Counted from the first letter of the stretch, positions 44,993 through 55,494 are shown. The stretch: 64,000 bases of DNA from an uncultured Cohaesibacter sp. (GCF_963662805.1 NZ_OY759869.1:557539-621538), one strand, 5' to 3'. Numbers and translations are program-made. The notes: generated from the letters alone by a model not told the origin.

Positions 44993-46158
44993 ATGAGCGA
45001 TACTACTGCACCGGCCCGGCGGCCGAACAATCCCCATTTCTCTTCTGGTCCATGCTCCAAGCGTCCAGGCTGGTCTTTTGAAAGCCTAAGTGACGCGCCA
45101 TTGGGCCGTTCCCACCGTGCAAAACTCGGCAAAGCCAAACTGAAGGAAGCGATCGACAAGACTCGCGAGATCCTCGGTGTGCCTGATGACTATCGCATCG
45201 GCATCGTGCCCGCATCGGATACCGGTGCTGTCGAAATGGCGCTGTGGGTCTCTGCTTGGTGCCCGCGGCACCGACATTCTCGTCTGGGAAAGCTTTGGTG
45301 CTGGCTGGGCGACCGACGTCGTCAAACAGCTCAAACTCGATGACGTGCGCGTGATGGAAGCCGGTTATGGCGAGCTTCCGGACCTCTCCAAAGTTGATTT
45401 TTCCCGCGATGTCGTCTTCACCTGGAACGGCACCACTTCCGGTGTTCGCGTGCCGAACGGTGACTGGATTGCTGCAGACCGCGAAGGTTTGACCATCTGC
45501 GATGCCACCTCTGCCGCCTTTGCGCAGGATCTGGCTTGGGACAAGCTCGATGTTGTCACCTACAGCTGGCAGAAAGTGCTCGGCGGGGGAAGCGGCTCAT
45601 GGCATGCTGATCCTCAGCCCGCGTGCCGTCGAGCGTCTCGAAAGCTACAAGCCTGCCTGGCCGATGCCGAAAATTTTCCGCATGACCAAGGGTGGCAAGC
45701 TGATCGAAGGCATTTTTGTAGGCGAGACCATCAACACCCCGTCCATGCTCTGCGTCGAGGACTATATCGACGCTCTGAACTGGTCGCTGGAAATCGGTGG
45801 CCTCAAAGGCCTGATGGGCCGTGCCAATGCGAACCTTGCGGTTCTGGAAGCCTGGGCAGACAAGACACCTTGGGTCGGGTTCCTCGCCAAGGACAAGGCC
45901 TCCCGCTCCAACACCTCGGTCTGCCTGACCATTACGGATCCGGCTGTTACGGCTCTTGACGATGCCGCTCAGGCTAAGTTCGCCAAAGCGCTCGTTGCCC
46001 GCCTCGAGAAAGAGGGCGTTGCCTATGACATCGGTGCCTATCGCGATGCTCCATCAGGTCTTCGGATCTGGGCAGGCGCGACCGTTGAGGTCTCCGATCT
46101 CGAAGCGCTGACCGAATGGCTCGACTGGGCCTTTGCAAGTGAGAAGGCGGCTCTGTAA
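44993..46158 (+). CDS. serC: Phosphoserine aminotransferase (frame broken twice)
   Basis: Joined frames give a complete alphaproteobacterial-type SerC starting MSDTTAPARRPNNPHFSSGP. Removing one G from 45246-45248 restores EMALWSLLGARGTDILVWESFG. Removing one G from 45585-45589 restores KVLGGEAAHGMLILSPRAVE. The PLP lysine lies in TYSWQKVLGG. It makes phosphoserine from 3-phosphohydroxypyruvate and also serves pyridoxal phosphate synthesis. serA follows after 100 bases. Both breaks are homopolymer insertions. Confidence 0.92.
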
Positions 46159-46258
46159 GGCAGAGCCCCAACCCTGTTTCCAAGTTCTCCCTATTTCTCG
46201 GGCGTGTGCGCTGCGTGGCGTTGCGCATCGCTCGAACCAGCATCATGAGGATAGTCCC

Positions 46259-47850
46259 ATGGCTAAAGTTCTGATTTCCGACAAACTGTCTCCCACCGCC
46301 GTTCAGGTCTTCAAGGACAAGGGCGTCGAGGTTGATTATCTGCCCGATCTCGGCAAAGACAAGGACAAGCTGATCGAGATCATCGGTCAGTATGATGGTC
46401 TGGCGATCCGGTCCGCCACCAAGGCGACCGAAAAGGTGATTGCCGCTGCCGACAATCTCAGGGTCATCGGTCGCGCCGGTATTGGCGTCGACAACGTTGA
46501 TATCGAGAAGGCGACCCAGCGCGGTATCATCGTCATGAACACCCCGTTCGGCAACTCGATCACCACCGCCGAGCATGCCATCGCGATGATGTTTGCCGTT
46601 GCCCGCCAGATCCCGGGCAGCTGATGCGTCTACGCAGGCTGGCAAGTGGGAAAAGTCGAAGTTCATGGGCGTTGAAATCACCAACAAGGTGCTTGGTGTG
46701 ATCGGCTGCGGCAACATCGGCGGGATCGTCGCGACCCGCGCCGTGGGCCTGAAAATGAAAGTGATTGCGTTCGATCCGTTCCTGTCCGCAGAGCGTGCGG
46801 TTCAGCTTGGTGTCGAGAAGGTCGAGCTTGAAGATCTGTTCAAACGGGCAGATTTCATCTCGCTGCATACTCCGCTGACCGAGAAGACCCGCAACATCAT
46901 TTCTGCCGACGCCATCACCAAGATGAAAGACGGCGTTCGCATCATCAACTGCGCTCGTGGCGGTTTGGTTGACGAGGCTGCGCTGGCTGACGCCATCAAG
47001 AGCGGCAAGGTTGCCGGTGCAGGCTTTGACGTGTTCACCGAAGAACCGGCCAAGGAAAACGTGCTGTTCGGCCTGCCCAACGTGGTCTGCACCCCGCACC
47101 TTGGTGCTTCTACCTCGGAAGCGCAGGAAAATGTGGCCATTCAGGTTGCCGAGCAGATGGCTGACTATCTGGTCAACGGGGCCGTTTCCAACGCCCTCAA
47201 CATGCCGTCCATCACGGCTGAAGAAGCGCCTCGCCTGACGCCGTTCGTCAAACTTGCCGACCAGCTTGGCTCCTTTGCCGGACAGCTGACCGAAACAAGC
47301 CTCAAAGGCATTCGCATTGAATATGAAGGCGATGTAGCCGAGATGAACACCCGTGCTCTGACCTCCGTGGTTCTCGCTGGTGTCCTCAAACCTCTGCTGC
47401 AGACCGTGAACATGGTTTCCGCTCCTGCAGTTGCCAAGGAGCGCGGTATCAACGTCGAGGAAACTCGCCGCGAACAGCAGGGTGCCTATGAGAACTACAT
47501 CCGCGTCACGCTGGTGACCGAGCGTCAGGAACGCGGTGTGGCCGGTACCGTCTTTGGCGATGCCAAGCCGCGTCTCATCCAGATCAAGGGCATCAACATG
47601 GAAGCCGAGCTCGGTGAGAACATGCTTTATATCACCAACCGGGACAAGCCGGGCTTCATCGGCCGTCTAGGCACCCTTCTGGGCAAACATGAGCTGAACA
47701 TCGCGACCTTCAACCCTCGGTCGTAAGGAAGCCGGTGATGATGCGATTGCCCTGATTGAAATTGACGGTGTGATCAGCGATCAGGTGATCAACGAAATCT
47801 CCAGTCTGGAAGGCGTGGTTCAGGCCAAGGCCCTGAAATTCGCCGTCTGA
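46259..47850 (+). CDS. serA: D-3-phosphoglycerate dehydrogenase (frame broken twice)
   Basis: The gene starts at ATG 46259 (MAKVLISDKLSPTAVQ). One extra base in the CCCGGG at 46612-46617 and one extra C in 47714-47716 break it. Corrected, it gives about 529 residues: substrate/NAD domain with GVIGCGNIGGIVATRA and NCARGGLVDEAAL, catalytic His in PHLGASTSEAQ, an intervening domain and a C-terminal ACT domain (ITNRDKPGFIGRLGTLLG, ending KALKFAV). It commits 3-phosphoglycerate to serine. The ACT domain suggests serine feedback. Confidence 0.92.
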
Positions 47851-47875
47851 TCAGACGAGTCGGATCTGAATTGAA

Positions 47876-47910
47876 AGCCCGCCGGAATAACCTTCTGGTG
47901 GGCTTTTTTT
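47876..47910 (+). terminator. Intrinsic terminator after serA
   Basis: AGCCCGCCGG pairs with CTGGTGGGCT (two wobbles) around a nine-base loop, then seven T. Confidence 0.88.
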
Positions 47911-48249
47911 GGGCAAAGTTGCGAGCTGGGCCCGGAATCGCGCTTTCAGCCCAAAATAATTGCAACAAGAATGCGTCTAAGGGTTTGGAAAAGCGGTTTC
48001 TTGCTCGCGTGGGCCAAGAGAATTGTCTATAGTCCGCCTCGCTTGATGAGACCGAGTCCACGGAAAAGAGATTGCCGGCATGTCGTCTGTGACCTGCTTT
48101 GCCGCGGTGAATTTTATGGCGTTCAGTCTTTCGATCGGGTGGGTGGACCATGTGATCGTGCTGCACGACCGGTACACCGGTCGGTGCTCTCACCTCTGAG
48201 GTGTTCGTGACTGAAGCCAATCTAACAGAGATCAAAGGAGCTGGCATCG
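47911..48249. other. Leader region upstream of purA with two hairpins
   Basis: About 340 bases with no recognised gene. CGACCGGT/ACCGGTCG (48166-48183 region, two-base loop) and CACCT/AGGTG (48191-48203) lie shortly before the purA ribosome binding site AAAGGAG. A short ORF of about 39 codons from 48080 has no known match. Confidence 0.5.
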
Positions 48250-49547
48250 ATGGCAAATGTTGTGGTCGTCGGGTCGCAATGGGGCGACGAAGGTAAAGGC
48301 AAGATTGTGGATTGGTTGTCGGAGCGTGCCGATATAGTGGTGCGCTTTCAGGGCGGACACAATGCTGGCCATACGCTCGTCATCAACGGTGTCAGCTACA
48401 AGCTCAGCCTTCTGCCGTCCGGTGTGGTCCGTGAAGGCACCATGGGTGTGATCGGCAACGGCGTCGTTGTTGATCCCCATGCGTTGGTCGCCGAAATCGG
48501 CCGTCTTGCCGAGCAGAGGGTATCAAGGTGTCGCGGGACAATCTGCGCATCGCCGAGAATGCCTCGCTTATCCTGTCGCTGCATCGCGAGCTTGATGCGA
48601 TGCGTGAGGAAGCTGCTGCTGCCGGCACCAAGATTGGTACCACCAAGCGCGGCATTGGCCCGGCTTATGAAGACAAGGTTGGCCGTCGTGCGATTCGTGT
48701 GCTTGATCTTGCCAACATCGAAACCCTGCCTGCCAAGATTGATCGCCTGCTGGCGCACCACAATCCGCTGCGCCGTGGCCTCGGTGTTGCCGAGATCGAT
48801 CCCAAGGATATCTATGAAGAACTGACGAGCGTTGCCGATCAGGTGCTGCAGTTTGTTGATCAGAGCTGGCGTCTTCTGGATCAGGCCAGAAAAGCCGGCA
48901 AGCGCATCCTGTTCGAAGGGGCGCAGGGCGCTCTGCTTGATGTTGACCATGGCACCTATCCGTTTGTGACCTCATCTCACACTTCTGCTGGTCAGGCTGC
49001 TGCCGGTTCGGGCATCGGCCCATCGGCGCTCAACTATGTTCTGGGAATCACCAAAGCCTACACCACGCGCGTTGGCGAGGGTCCTTTCCCGACCGAGCTG
49101 TTTGACGAAGTTGGCCAGTTCCTTGGTGAAAAAGGCCATGAATTCGGCGTAGTCACCGGTCGCAAGCGTCGCTGTGGCTGGTTTGATGCCGTGCTCGTGC
49201 GCCAGACGGTCTGCACCTCGGGCATCACCGGCATTGCGCTGACCAAGCTCGACGTCCTCGATGGGTTGGAAGAAATCAAGATCTGTGTCGGTTATATGCT
49301 TGATGGCGAGCGAATCGACTATCTTCCTGCTTCACAGGGTGCACAAGCACGGGTTGAGCCGATCTACGAAACTCTGGAAGGCTGGTCCGAAAGCACCAGA
49401 GGGGCGAGGACATGGAACGATCTGCCAGCTCAGGCCGTTAAGTATGTACGCCACGTTGAGGAGTTGATTGGTGCGCCGGTTGCGCTACTCTCTACCAGTC
49501 CGGAGCGAGAAGATACGATTCTTGTTCAGGACCCCTATCAGGACTAG
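48250..49547 (+). CDS. purA: Adenylosuccinate synthetase (one frame break)
   Basis: It starts at ATG 48250 (MANVVVVGSQWGDEGKGKIVD). The frame breaks at 48514-48519. Removing two bases (AG) gives RLAEQGIKVSRDNLRIAENA, matching the family. The rest is intact, with GHNAGHT, TTKRGIGPAYEDK, GRKRRCGWFD and TSPERE near the end, about 431 residues in all. It condenses IMP and aspartate with GTP in AMP synthesis. Two added bases or one lost base both fit; only the first keeps the insertion-only pattern seen elsewhere. Confidence 0.93.
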
Positions 49548-49623
49548 AATGGGGCGCCTGCAATCTTGCCAGACCGGCCCGAGGCAGGTATGTCGGTCTG
49601 ACAAGGCGTAGATGGAATAGAAG

Positions 49624-51246
49624 ATGGCGGACTATTATGTAATTTTGAAGCGGGCTGTTAGTGTGTTGCCGGAAGGAACACGCGAGCAACGGCAGGCCAT
49701 ATATGACAAGGCACGCAAGGCCCTGTTGGCTCAGCTTCAGAATATGGATCCGCCACTTGCCCCAGCCGAAATCACCAAACAACGCATGGCGCTCGAAGAA
49801 GCGGTTCGCTCTGTCGAGCGCGATTTGACACAAGAGCAGGACAAGCCGCAAGCCGAAGAGAGCGATGCCGCACCGGCCGTCAATGTCGGCGAGCGTGGCG
49901 ACAAGGCGCCCGCCTCGAGCGCTGCGCCTGCTGCACCGGAAGTCTCGATTGGCGATGACGAGCGGGAAAAGCAGAGTGAGCCGGCTGACAAGTCCGACCA
50001 CTCGCCGAGCCGACCGGCCAATGATCGCGGTGAGCGTCAGGAAGAGATCGAACCGCTTTCTCCTTCAGACAAAGTGATCCGGCGTGCCGGGCAAGATGTG
50101 CTCAAGAACGCCGTGCGCGACGCCAATGCGATTGGCGCTGCGACCAATGCCGCCGTCAAGTCGGCAAGAGATGCTGCTGACGCTGTCAGTGAGCCGCGCG
50201 AGCCCCGTCAGGAGACGGCGCGTCAACAGGAACGCGTCGAGCCCTCGCTTGGCGATTCCTATGGTGCCGGATCTAAGAAAAGCCGCCCCAGTTCAGACCC
50301 CGCCCCCGTCGCCAAGGATGGTCCGATCCGCGGTCTCGAAGACGAGGATGACGAACCCAAGAGCCGGTTTGGGCTGTTCGTCGGTGCGGTTCTGCTGCTT
50401 GGCCTGATTGGTGGCAGCGGGTATCTCATCTATGACAACCGGGATGCCTTTCTGGCCATGATCGACGGATCCGGGTCTGATGAAGGGGAGGTTGTCGTTG
50501 GCAGTGACGATGCCGATCCAGCTGTGACCGAAGGCGGGGAGACCATCCCCAGCAAGACCGTCCGCACCGTGACGGTGACGCCTCCGGATGAGGGTGCTCC
50601 GGCGGCTGACACGACAACTGCCGAAGCAGCAACTCCGGATACGCCCGGCGATGCTGTTGAGGCCACAGAAGGCACTGATGAGACCGGGAGTGGCGATGAG
50701 GCCAGCGCCGGTCTGACGGTTGCCGAACGCTCTATCCTCTATGAGGAAGAGGGCCCGAACGGCGAGCCCGGAACGGCCAATGCGGGCGAGGTTATCTGGA
50801 ATCTCGAGGGGGAAGGGGATGACGCTGTCGTCGTTATCGCTGCCACCATTCCAGATCAGAATGTTTCCTTCGATATCAGGATTTCAAAGAACTCCGATGC
50901 CGAACTGCCCGCGTCGCACCTCATCGAAATTTCGGTGATCTGGGACGATGATACCGAGAGCAAGGCGATTGCCAGCATTCCCGGTCTTATCCTCAAGCCT
51001 ACGGAGCAGACGCGGGGTGAGGGTCTGATTGGCGCTGCCATTCCAATTTCCTCCGACCTGCACTGGATCGCACTGACTGCCGGCGAGCGGGAAATCAACT
51101 ACAACCTCGAGCTCCTGATGCTCAGGAGCTGGATCGACATTCCGATCCAGTATGCATCCAAACGGCGGGCCATACTGACCCTTGAAAAGGGCAACAGTGG
51201 TGACGCAGTCATCTCAGATGCCATCAAAGCCTGGAGCGGGCAGTAA
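49624..51246 (+). CDS. Conserved-type hypothetical protein with one membrane span
   Basis: The 540-residue product has an N-terminal helical domain (MADYYVILKRAVSVLPEG... to about 70) and a long acidic, Ala/Pro/Glu-rich disordered region. One span follows at about 243-265 (GLFVGAVLLLGLIGGSGYLIY), then another disordered Asp/Glu/Thr-rich stretch and a folded C-terminal domain (about 370-540, AERSILYEEEGPNGEPG to the end). Topology suggests a cytoplasmic N-part and periplasmic C-part. It lies 76 bases after purA. I recognise no named family; a scaffold or envelope-sensing role is only a guess. Confidence 0.75.
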   Translation: MADYYVILKRAVSVLPEGTREQRQAIYDKARKALLAQLQNMDPPLAPAEITKQRMALEEAVRSVERDLTQEQDKPQAEESDAAPAVNVGERGDKAPASSAAPAAPEVSIGDDEREKQSEPADKSDHSPSRPANDRGERQEEIEPLSPSDKVIRRAGQDVLKNAVRDANAIGAATNAAVKSARDAADAVSEPREPRQETARQQERVEPSLGDSYGAGSKKSRPSSDPAPVAKDGPIRGLEDEDDEPKSRFGLFVGAVLLLGLIGGSGYLIYDNRDAFLAMIDGSGSDEGEVVVGSDDADPAVTEGGETIPSKTVRTVTVTPPDEGAPAADTTTAEAATPDTPGDAVEATEGTDETGSGDEASAGLTVAERSILYEEEGPNGEPGTANAGEVIWNLEGEGDDAVVVIAATIPDQNVSFDIRISKNSDAELPASHLIEISVIWDDDTESKAIASIPGLILKPTEQTRGEGLIGAAIPISSDLHWIALTAGEREINYNLELLMLRSWIDIPIQYASKRRAILTLEKGNSGDAVISDAIKAWSGQ

Positions 51247-51346
51247 GCCTCCCCTATGACAGTGACGCACGAAGCGCCGGACGGGTGATTTGCCACCAAT
51301 CCAGCAATGCCATCGCTTTGGGGTTTGGATGAGAGTCTTGAGGTTG

Positions 51347-51961
51347 CTAGGCGACTTCAGAACGAACCAGACGGTTCGTGGGAGCGAAGGCATCAAGAAC
51401 CGCGTCGATCATGTCCTGCAGTTTGTTCTGGCAGATGCCCTGCCGTTTGAGGACATAAAGGCCGAGAATGGTTGCCAGCAGGCAAGGCACCGCCACGGTT
51501 GGTTCCGTGGCTCTGTCTATGGAGCCATCCTTGACGCCCCGTTCAATTGTCCGGGTCAATTGTTCTTCGATTAGTGTCAGCCCATAGTTGATGGTTGCCT
51601 GAGCTTCATCGTCAAGCGCGGGTTGTTCGGCAGCAATGTTGATGATCAGACAGCCCGACATGTAGCTTTCGTCTGAGGGGGAGTGAAGCACGCCGTCGAG
51701 ATAGGCCTGCAATGCCGCTCTGCCGGTCCTCGCTGCTTTCAACAAGGTCAGGGACTGGGCTTGCTTACGCTCGATATAATAGATCAGAAGGCGCTGAAAG
51801 AAGGCCTCACGGCTGCCAAAGGCATTGTAAATGCTTGCCTTGGCAACACCGGTCGCGGCGACGATATCCCGCATCGAGGTGGCTGAGAAACCATGGCGCC
51901 AGACCCATCGTGTCGCCCGCTCCAGAACGTCATATTCATCAAATTGTCTGTTGCGTCCCAT
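51347..51961 (-). CDS. TetR/AcrR family transcriptional regulator
   Basis: The 204-residue protein starts at ATG 51961 (MGRNRQFDEYDVLERA). The N-terminal helix-turn-helix is FSATSMRDIVAATGVAKASIYNAFGSREAFF. The C-terminal ligand domain contains a cysteine (MSGCLIINIA) typical of the group repressed by small electrophiles. No target gene is divergent from it; rpoH lies upstream on the same strand. It may regulate itself or a distant locus. Confidence 0.88.
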   Translation of the reverse strand: MGRNRQFDEYDVLERATRWVWRHGFSATSMRDIVAATGVAKASIYNAFGSREAFFQRLLIYYIERKQAQSLTLLKAARTGRAALQAYLDGVLHSPSDESYMSGCLIINIAAEQPALDDEAQATINYGLTLIEEQLTRTIERGVKDGSIDRATEPTVAVPCLLATILGLYVLKRQGICQNKLQDMIDAVLDAFAPTNRLVRSEVA

Positions 51962-52108
51962 GAGAAAACCAAAAGCAAGCGTTGAAAGATATTCCAAGCT
52001 TTGCATTTTGGCGTGTCCAGATCAATTGCCTGTATCAAAGATTGCAGGCAGATTGATAAGACCAATTTTAATACCACAATTGGTAATAGGTCTATAATTA
52101 TCCCGATA

Positions 52109-52999
52109 TCAGGCAGTTTCCAGAGCTTTTGCGGCAGCAGTCTGTACTTCTTTTTGCACTTTTTCGAAAGCACGTACTTCGATCTGACGAATGCGCTCCC
52201 GACTCACATCGAATTCTTCCGAGAGTTCTTCGAGTGTAACGGGCTTTTCGGCGAGGCGCCGTGCCTCGAAAATCCGGCGTTCACGATCATTGAGTATATC
52301 CATCGCGCTGGTCAGAAGTTCCATGCGGTGGTTGTATTCTTCCTTGTCAGCGAGCACTTCTTCCTGCGTCTCGCTGTCGTCAACCAGCCAATCCTGCCAC
52401 TGACCGCTTTCTCCATCGGCTTTCAGCGGGGCGTTGAGGGAGGCGTCGCCGGACAGGCGACGGTTCATGGAGATGACTTCCTCGTTCGAAACGCCGAGTT
52501 TTTCTGCGATATAATCGACCTGATCTGGTTTGAGATCGCCGTCTTCGAGGGCCTGAATCTGGCCCTTGACCTTGCGCAGGTTGAAGAAGAGGCGTTTCTG
52601 GTTGGCGGTGGTACCCATTTTGACCAGAGACCATGAGCGCAGGATATATTCCTGAATGGAGGCGCGAATCCACCACATCGCATAAGTCGCGAGGCGGAAG
52701 CCTTTGTCCGGATCAAAGCGTTTGACGGCCTGCATGAGGCCCACGTTGCCTTCAGAGATCACTTCGCTGACGGGGAGACCATAGCCGCGATAGCCCATGG
52801 CAATCTTTGCCACGAGGCGCAAATGGCTCGTCACCATCTTGTGCGCAGCGGCCTTGTCGTCATGTTCCGCATATCGCTTGGCCAGCATATATTCCTCTTG
52901 CGGCTCAAGCATCGGGAAGCGACGAATTTCGTTCAGATATCGGCTCAGCCCTCCTTCAGCACTGGAGAGCACAGGGACATTGCCAGTTTTAGTCGTCAT
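52109..52999 (-). CDS. rpoH: RNA polymerase heat-shock sigma factor RpoH (sigma-32)
   Basis: The 296-residue sigma factor has region 1.2/2 (LAKRYAEHDDKAAAHKMVTSHLRLV, KGFRLATYAMWWIRASIQEY) and region 4 with the C-terminal helix-turn-helix (TLEELSEEFDVSRERIRQIE). The RpoH box region between 2 and 3 is present (NQKRLFFNLRKVKGQ). It directs heat-shock transcription. FtsH in this window is the protease that degrades sigma-32 in E. coli. It is divergent-tandem to rluD across 126 bases. Confidence 0.95.
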   Translation of the reverse strand: MTTKTGNVPVLSSAEGGLSRYLNEIRRFPMLEPQEEYMLAKRYAEHDDKAAAHKMVTSHLRLVAKIAMGYRGYGLPVSEVISEGNVGLMQAVKRFDPDKGFRLATYAMWWIRASIQEYILRSWSLVKMGTTANQKRLFFNLRKVKGQIQALEDGDLKPDQVDYIAEKLGVSNEEVISMNRRLSGDASLNAPLKADGESGQWQDWLVDDSETQEEVLADKEEYNHRMELLTSAMDILNDRERRIFEARRLAEKPVTLEELSEEFDVSRERIRQIEVRAFEKVQKEVQTAAAKALETA

Positions 53000-53125
53000 A
53001 AAATAAGCTTTCTCTTTTCCCCCAGAGCGGCGGGAAAGGTGGTGCAGCCATAAAGCGGCCTGCGATATATCTATTCAATATAGGATGAAATCTGGCAATT
53101 ACAGGGCTGAGACCCGAAAAACTGC

Positions 53126-54149
53126 CTATATTTTTTGTAATGCTTTCATGATCGTGACCAGATCTTCGGGCATTTCTGACTCAAAGCTCATTTCTTCTCC
53201 ACTGATCGGATGGGCAAATCCGAGCAGACCTGCATGGAGGGCCTGCCGTCCGCGCTCCTCAATGGAGCTGGCCAGTGCTTCCGGCAGTTTGTTCAGTTTG
53301 GACTTGAAGCCCTGACCGTAGTCGACATCGCCAATGAGCGGGTGCCCGATGTGGGCCATGTGCACCCGGATCTGATGGGTGCGCCCTGTCTCCAGGCGGC
53401 ATTCGACACGGGAGGCGATGATTTCGCCCACACCGAATTCTTCGATGACCTGATAATGGGTGATGGCTTGCCTGCCGCCTTCCTTCAGGACCTTCTGCTT
53501 GAGGCGATTGTTGGGTGCTCGTCCGATGCGGGTGTCGATCGTGCCCTTCTTGTTGCGCAGCTCGCCCCAGACGAGAGCCTGATAGGCGCGGACGAGGGGA
53601 CCACTGCGGCCATGATCGGCAAATTGCTCCGACAGGCCCTTGTGGGCGGCATCGGTCTTTGCCACCACCAACAGGCCCGATGTCTCCCTTGTCCAGACGA
53701 TGGACAATGCCGGGGCGTCTGACACCGCCAATCCCCGAGAGGCTGTCGCCACAATGGTGGATCAGGGCGTTGACGAGCGTGCCTGTCCAGTTGCCTGCCG
53801 CGGGATGGACCACGAGGCCTGCCGGCTTGTTGACGACAATTAGCTGGTCATCCTCGAACACGACTTCGAGGGGAATGTCCTCGCCCTCCGGAGTTGGGTC
53901 TTCGGGGGCGGGAAGGGTGACCGTGATACGATCGCCTGCATTGACCCGGTGATTGGGCTCATTTATCGTCCGACCCGGCTGATTGGGGGCGAACAGACTG
54001 ACCTGTCCTTCCTTGATCAGGCTCTTGAAGCGGGAGCGGGAAAAGCGTTCATCCTTGGCGGCAATGATGGCATCAAGGCGCTTGCCGACTTCGGCTTCAT
54101 CGACTTCAAAGCTGAGGATTTCATCTTCTTCAGAGCAAGAGTGAGACAT
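53126..54149 (-). CDS. rluD: Ribosomal large-subunit pseudouridine synthase RluD (one frame break)
   Basis: It starts at 54149 (MSHSCSEEDEILSF) and has an N-terminal S4 domain and the RluA-family catalytic core. The frame breaks at the active site: removing one base from the CCC at 53686-53688 (plus strand) restores HRLDKETSGLLVVAKTD with the catalytic Asp. The remainder (GRTHQIRVHMAHIGHPLIGD) is intact, about 340 residues. It makes pseudouridines in helix 69 of 23S rRNA. The break inside the catalytic loop by a homopolymer insertion supports base-call error. Confidence 0.92.
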
Positions 54150-54538
54150 GGTACAAAATTCCCGCGATGACCTTCCATCTGATGACGTTCAGGTCGAGGA
54201 TGATCCTTTTTTGAGCCCGGAAATGCAGGAAATGCAACGCAAGATCCGCAAGATGGTTTTCTGGTCCATCATGGTCATGGTTCTTGGCATCTCCAGCGTG
54301 ATTGGTGTTCTTATCTACAAGAGCATGACGAAAAAGGAAAGTGCCGCTCTCGCGCAGGCTCCCAATGCGCCGGTTACCCCATGTTCTGAAGGCCGGTGAG
54401 AGCATCCGGACCATGCTTGTCGAGGACGGTGTCGTCTATCTGCTGGTTGACGGCCAAGGGATGACTTCGGTGATCCGCATCGACAAGAAATCAGGGGCCA
54501 TTGATCGGCGTGTGGAGTTTATTCCACAGGGGAATTGA
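54148..54538 (+). CDS. Small single-span hypothetical protein (one frame break)
   Basis: The 5' frame gives MVQNSRDDLPSDDVQ, an acidic N-tail, then one span (about 33-57, MVFWSIMVMVLGISSVIGVLIY). The frame breaks at the CCCC at 54377-54380. Removing one C joins it to HVLKAGESIRTMLVEDGVVYLLVDG, a short periplasmic beta domain, giving about 129 residues. It resembles an uncharacterised protein found next to rluD and rpoH in Rhizobiales. Its ATG overlaps the rluD ATG by two bases on the opposite strand. Confidence 0.78.
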
Positions 54539-54613
54539 ATATTCACAGATTCGTCAAAAACCTCCCTTGCGCTTTTGTGGAAAGCTCCCTATAAACCGGC
54601 TCACTGATCGTGA

Positions 54614-54688
54614 GCGCCCTTCGTCTAGCGGTTAGGACGCCGCCCTTTCACGGCGGTAACACGGGTTCGAGTCCCGTAGGGCGTACCA
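54614..54688 (+). tRNA. tRNA-Glu (anticodon TTC)
   Basis: The 75-base cloverleaf has acceptor GCGCCCT/AGGGCGT, a D arm with GTCTAGCGGTTAGGAC, anticodon loop CTTTCAC with TTC, the T loop GGTTCGAGTCC and an encoded CCA end. It is followed by a strong terminator. Confidence 0.96.
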
Positions 54689-54700
54689 CCTTTTGACAAA

Positions 54701-54736
54701 AAGCCCCCGCAACTCATGCAGTCGCGGGGGCTTTTG
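54701..54736. terminator. Strong terminator after tRNA-Glu
   Basis: AGCCCCCGC and GCGGGGGCT arms around a 13-base loop, flanked by T runs on one side and A runs on the other. It can end transcription from both the tRNA and the convergent sugar operon. Confidence 0.9.
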
Positions 54737-54852
54737 TTTGGCACGGGCAAATCATATGCCTGAAGTCTGTCCAAAAGGGGCGAAGCAAGTTCGTCTGTGA
54801 ACCCTTCCATGAGCGTACGGCTTTGGTCGCTGTGGTTTTCAGCGAGGGCCGT

Positions 54853-55494
54853 CTAGAGCTTCATGCGATAGAGCAAGTCAGCGGTAAAGCTGCTCTCGAT
54901 TACCAAGCGGGCGTTCGGCATGTCGTTTTCGAGCGCCTTGGTGCGAGCCCTGTCTTCATCAAAGCCATGATCAAGCCAGCGCTTTAACAACCGGCGTTCC
55001 AGCTCTTCAAATGGCACATCAAGGCTGATGGTCAGATCGAACAGCGGCCGCAAATCGCTCCAGCCCGGCTTATCGAGCAGGAGATAGTTACCCTCGACCA
55101 GCAGAAGCGGAATGTCCTTTGAAATCATCCGCCCACCGGCACGCGAAATTTCAAGCTTGCGGTCAAAGACCGGCACCGCAATTTCATCCTCGTTATTCTC
55201 TTTCAGTCGTTTCAGCATGGCTGTGAAGCCGCCAACGTCAAATGTATGGGGCGCGCCTTTGCGCGCCAATGCGCCTCGCGTTGACAAGACGTTATCATCA
55301 AGATGGTAGCCGTCCATGGGGATCACTGCAGCACTGCCCGGTGCCTTGTTGCAGAGACGGTTGGAGAGATGGTCAACAAGGGTCGACTTGCCACTGCCCG
55401 GCGCTCCGGCAATCGCAATGAGCCTGCGTGTCCTCGTGTCGAGCTTCTCAAGCCGCGCCAGCAGCTCTTCCGCATCCGTGAGTATCTCCGTCAT
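54853..55494 (-). CDS. Nucleoside/sugar kinase-like P-loop protein (PanK/Udk/FrcK type)
   Basis: The 213-residue protein has Walker A AGAPGSGKSTLVDHL (about 29-43), DGYHLDDNVL and a Walker-B-like LLLVEGNYLLLD. It resembles the uridine kinase/pantothenate kinase fold used by FrcK-type proteins in sugar ABC operons. It is the last gene of the minus-strand operon from 62168, 78 bases past the dehydrogenase. Phosphorylation of the sugar or ketose product is the likely role; the exact substrate is unknown. Confidence 0.82.
   Translation of the reverse strand: MTEILTDAEELLARLEKLDTRTRRLIAIAGAPGSGKSTLVDHLSNRLCNKAPGSAAVIPMDGYHLDDNVLSTRGALARKGAPHTFDVGGFTAMLKRLKENNEDEIAVPVFDRKLEISRAGGRMISKDIPLLLVEGNYLLLDKPGWSDLRPLFDLTISLDVPFEELERRLLKRWLDHGFDEDRARTKALENDMPNARLVIESSFTADLLYRMKL

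Noticed and set aside
38534..47716. Programmed ribosomal frameshifting in ftsH, serC and serA
   Set aside because: Breaks occur at unrelated short G or C runs without slippery heptamers or conserved stimulators, and these genes are not frameshifted in known relatives.
51347..51961. TetR regulator as controller of rpoH
   Set aside because: The genes are tandem, not divergent, and no operator-like palindrome stands out between them.
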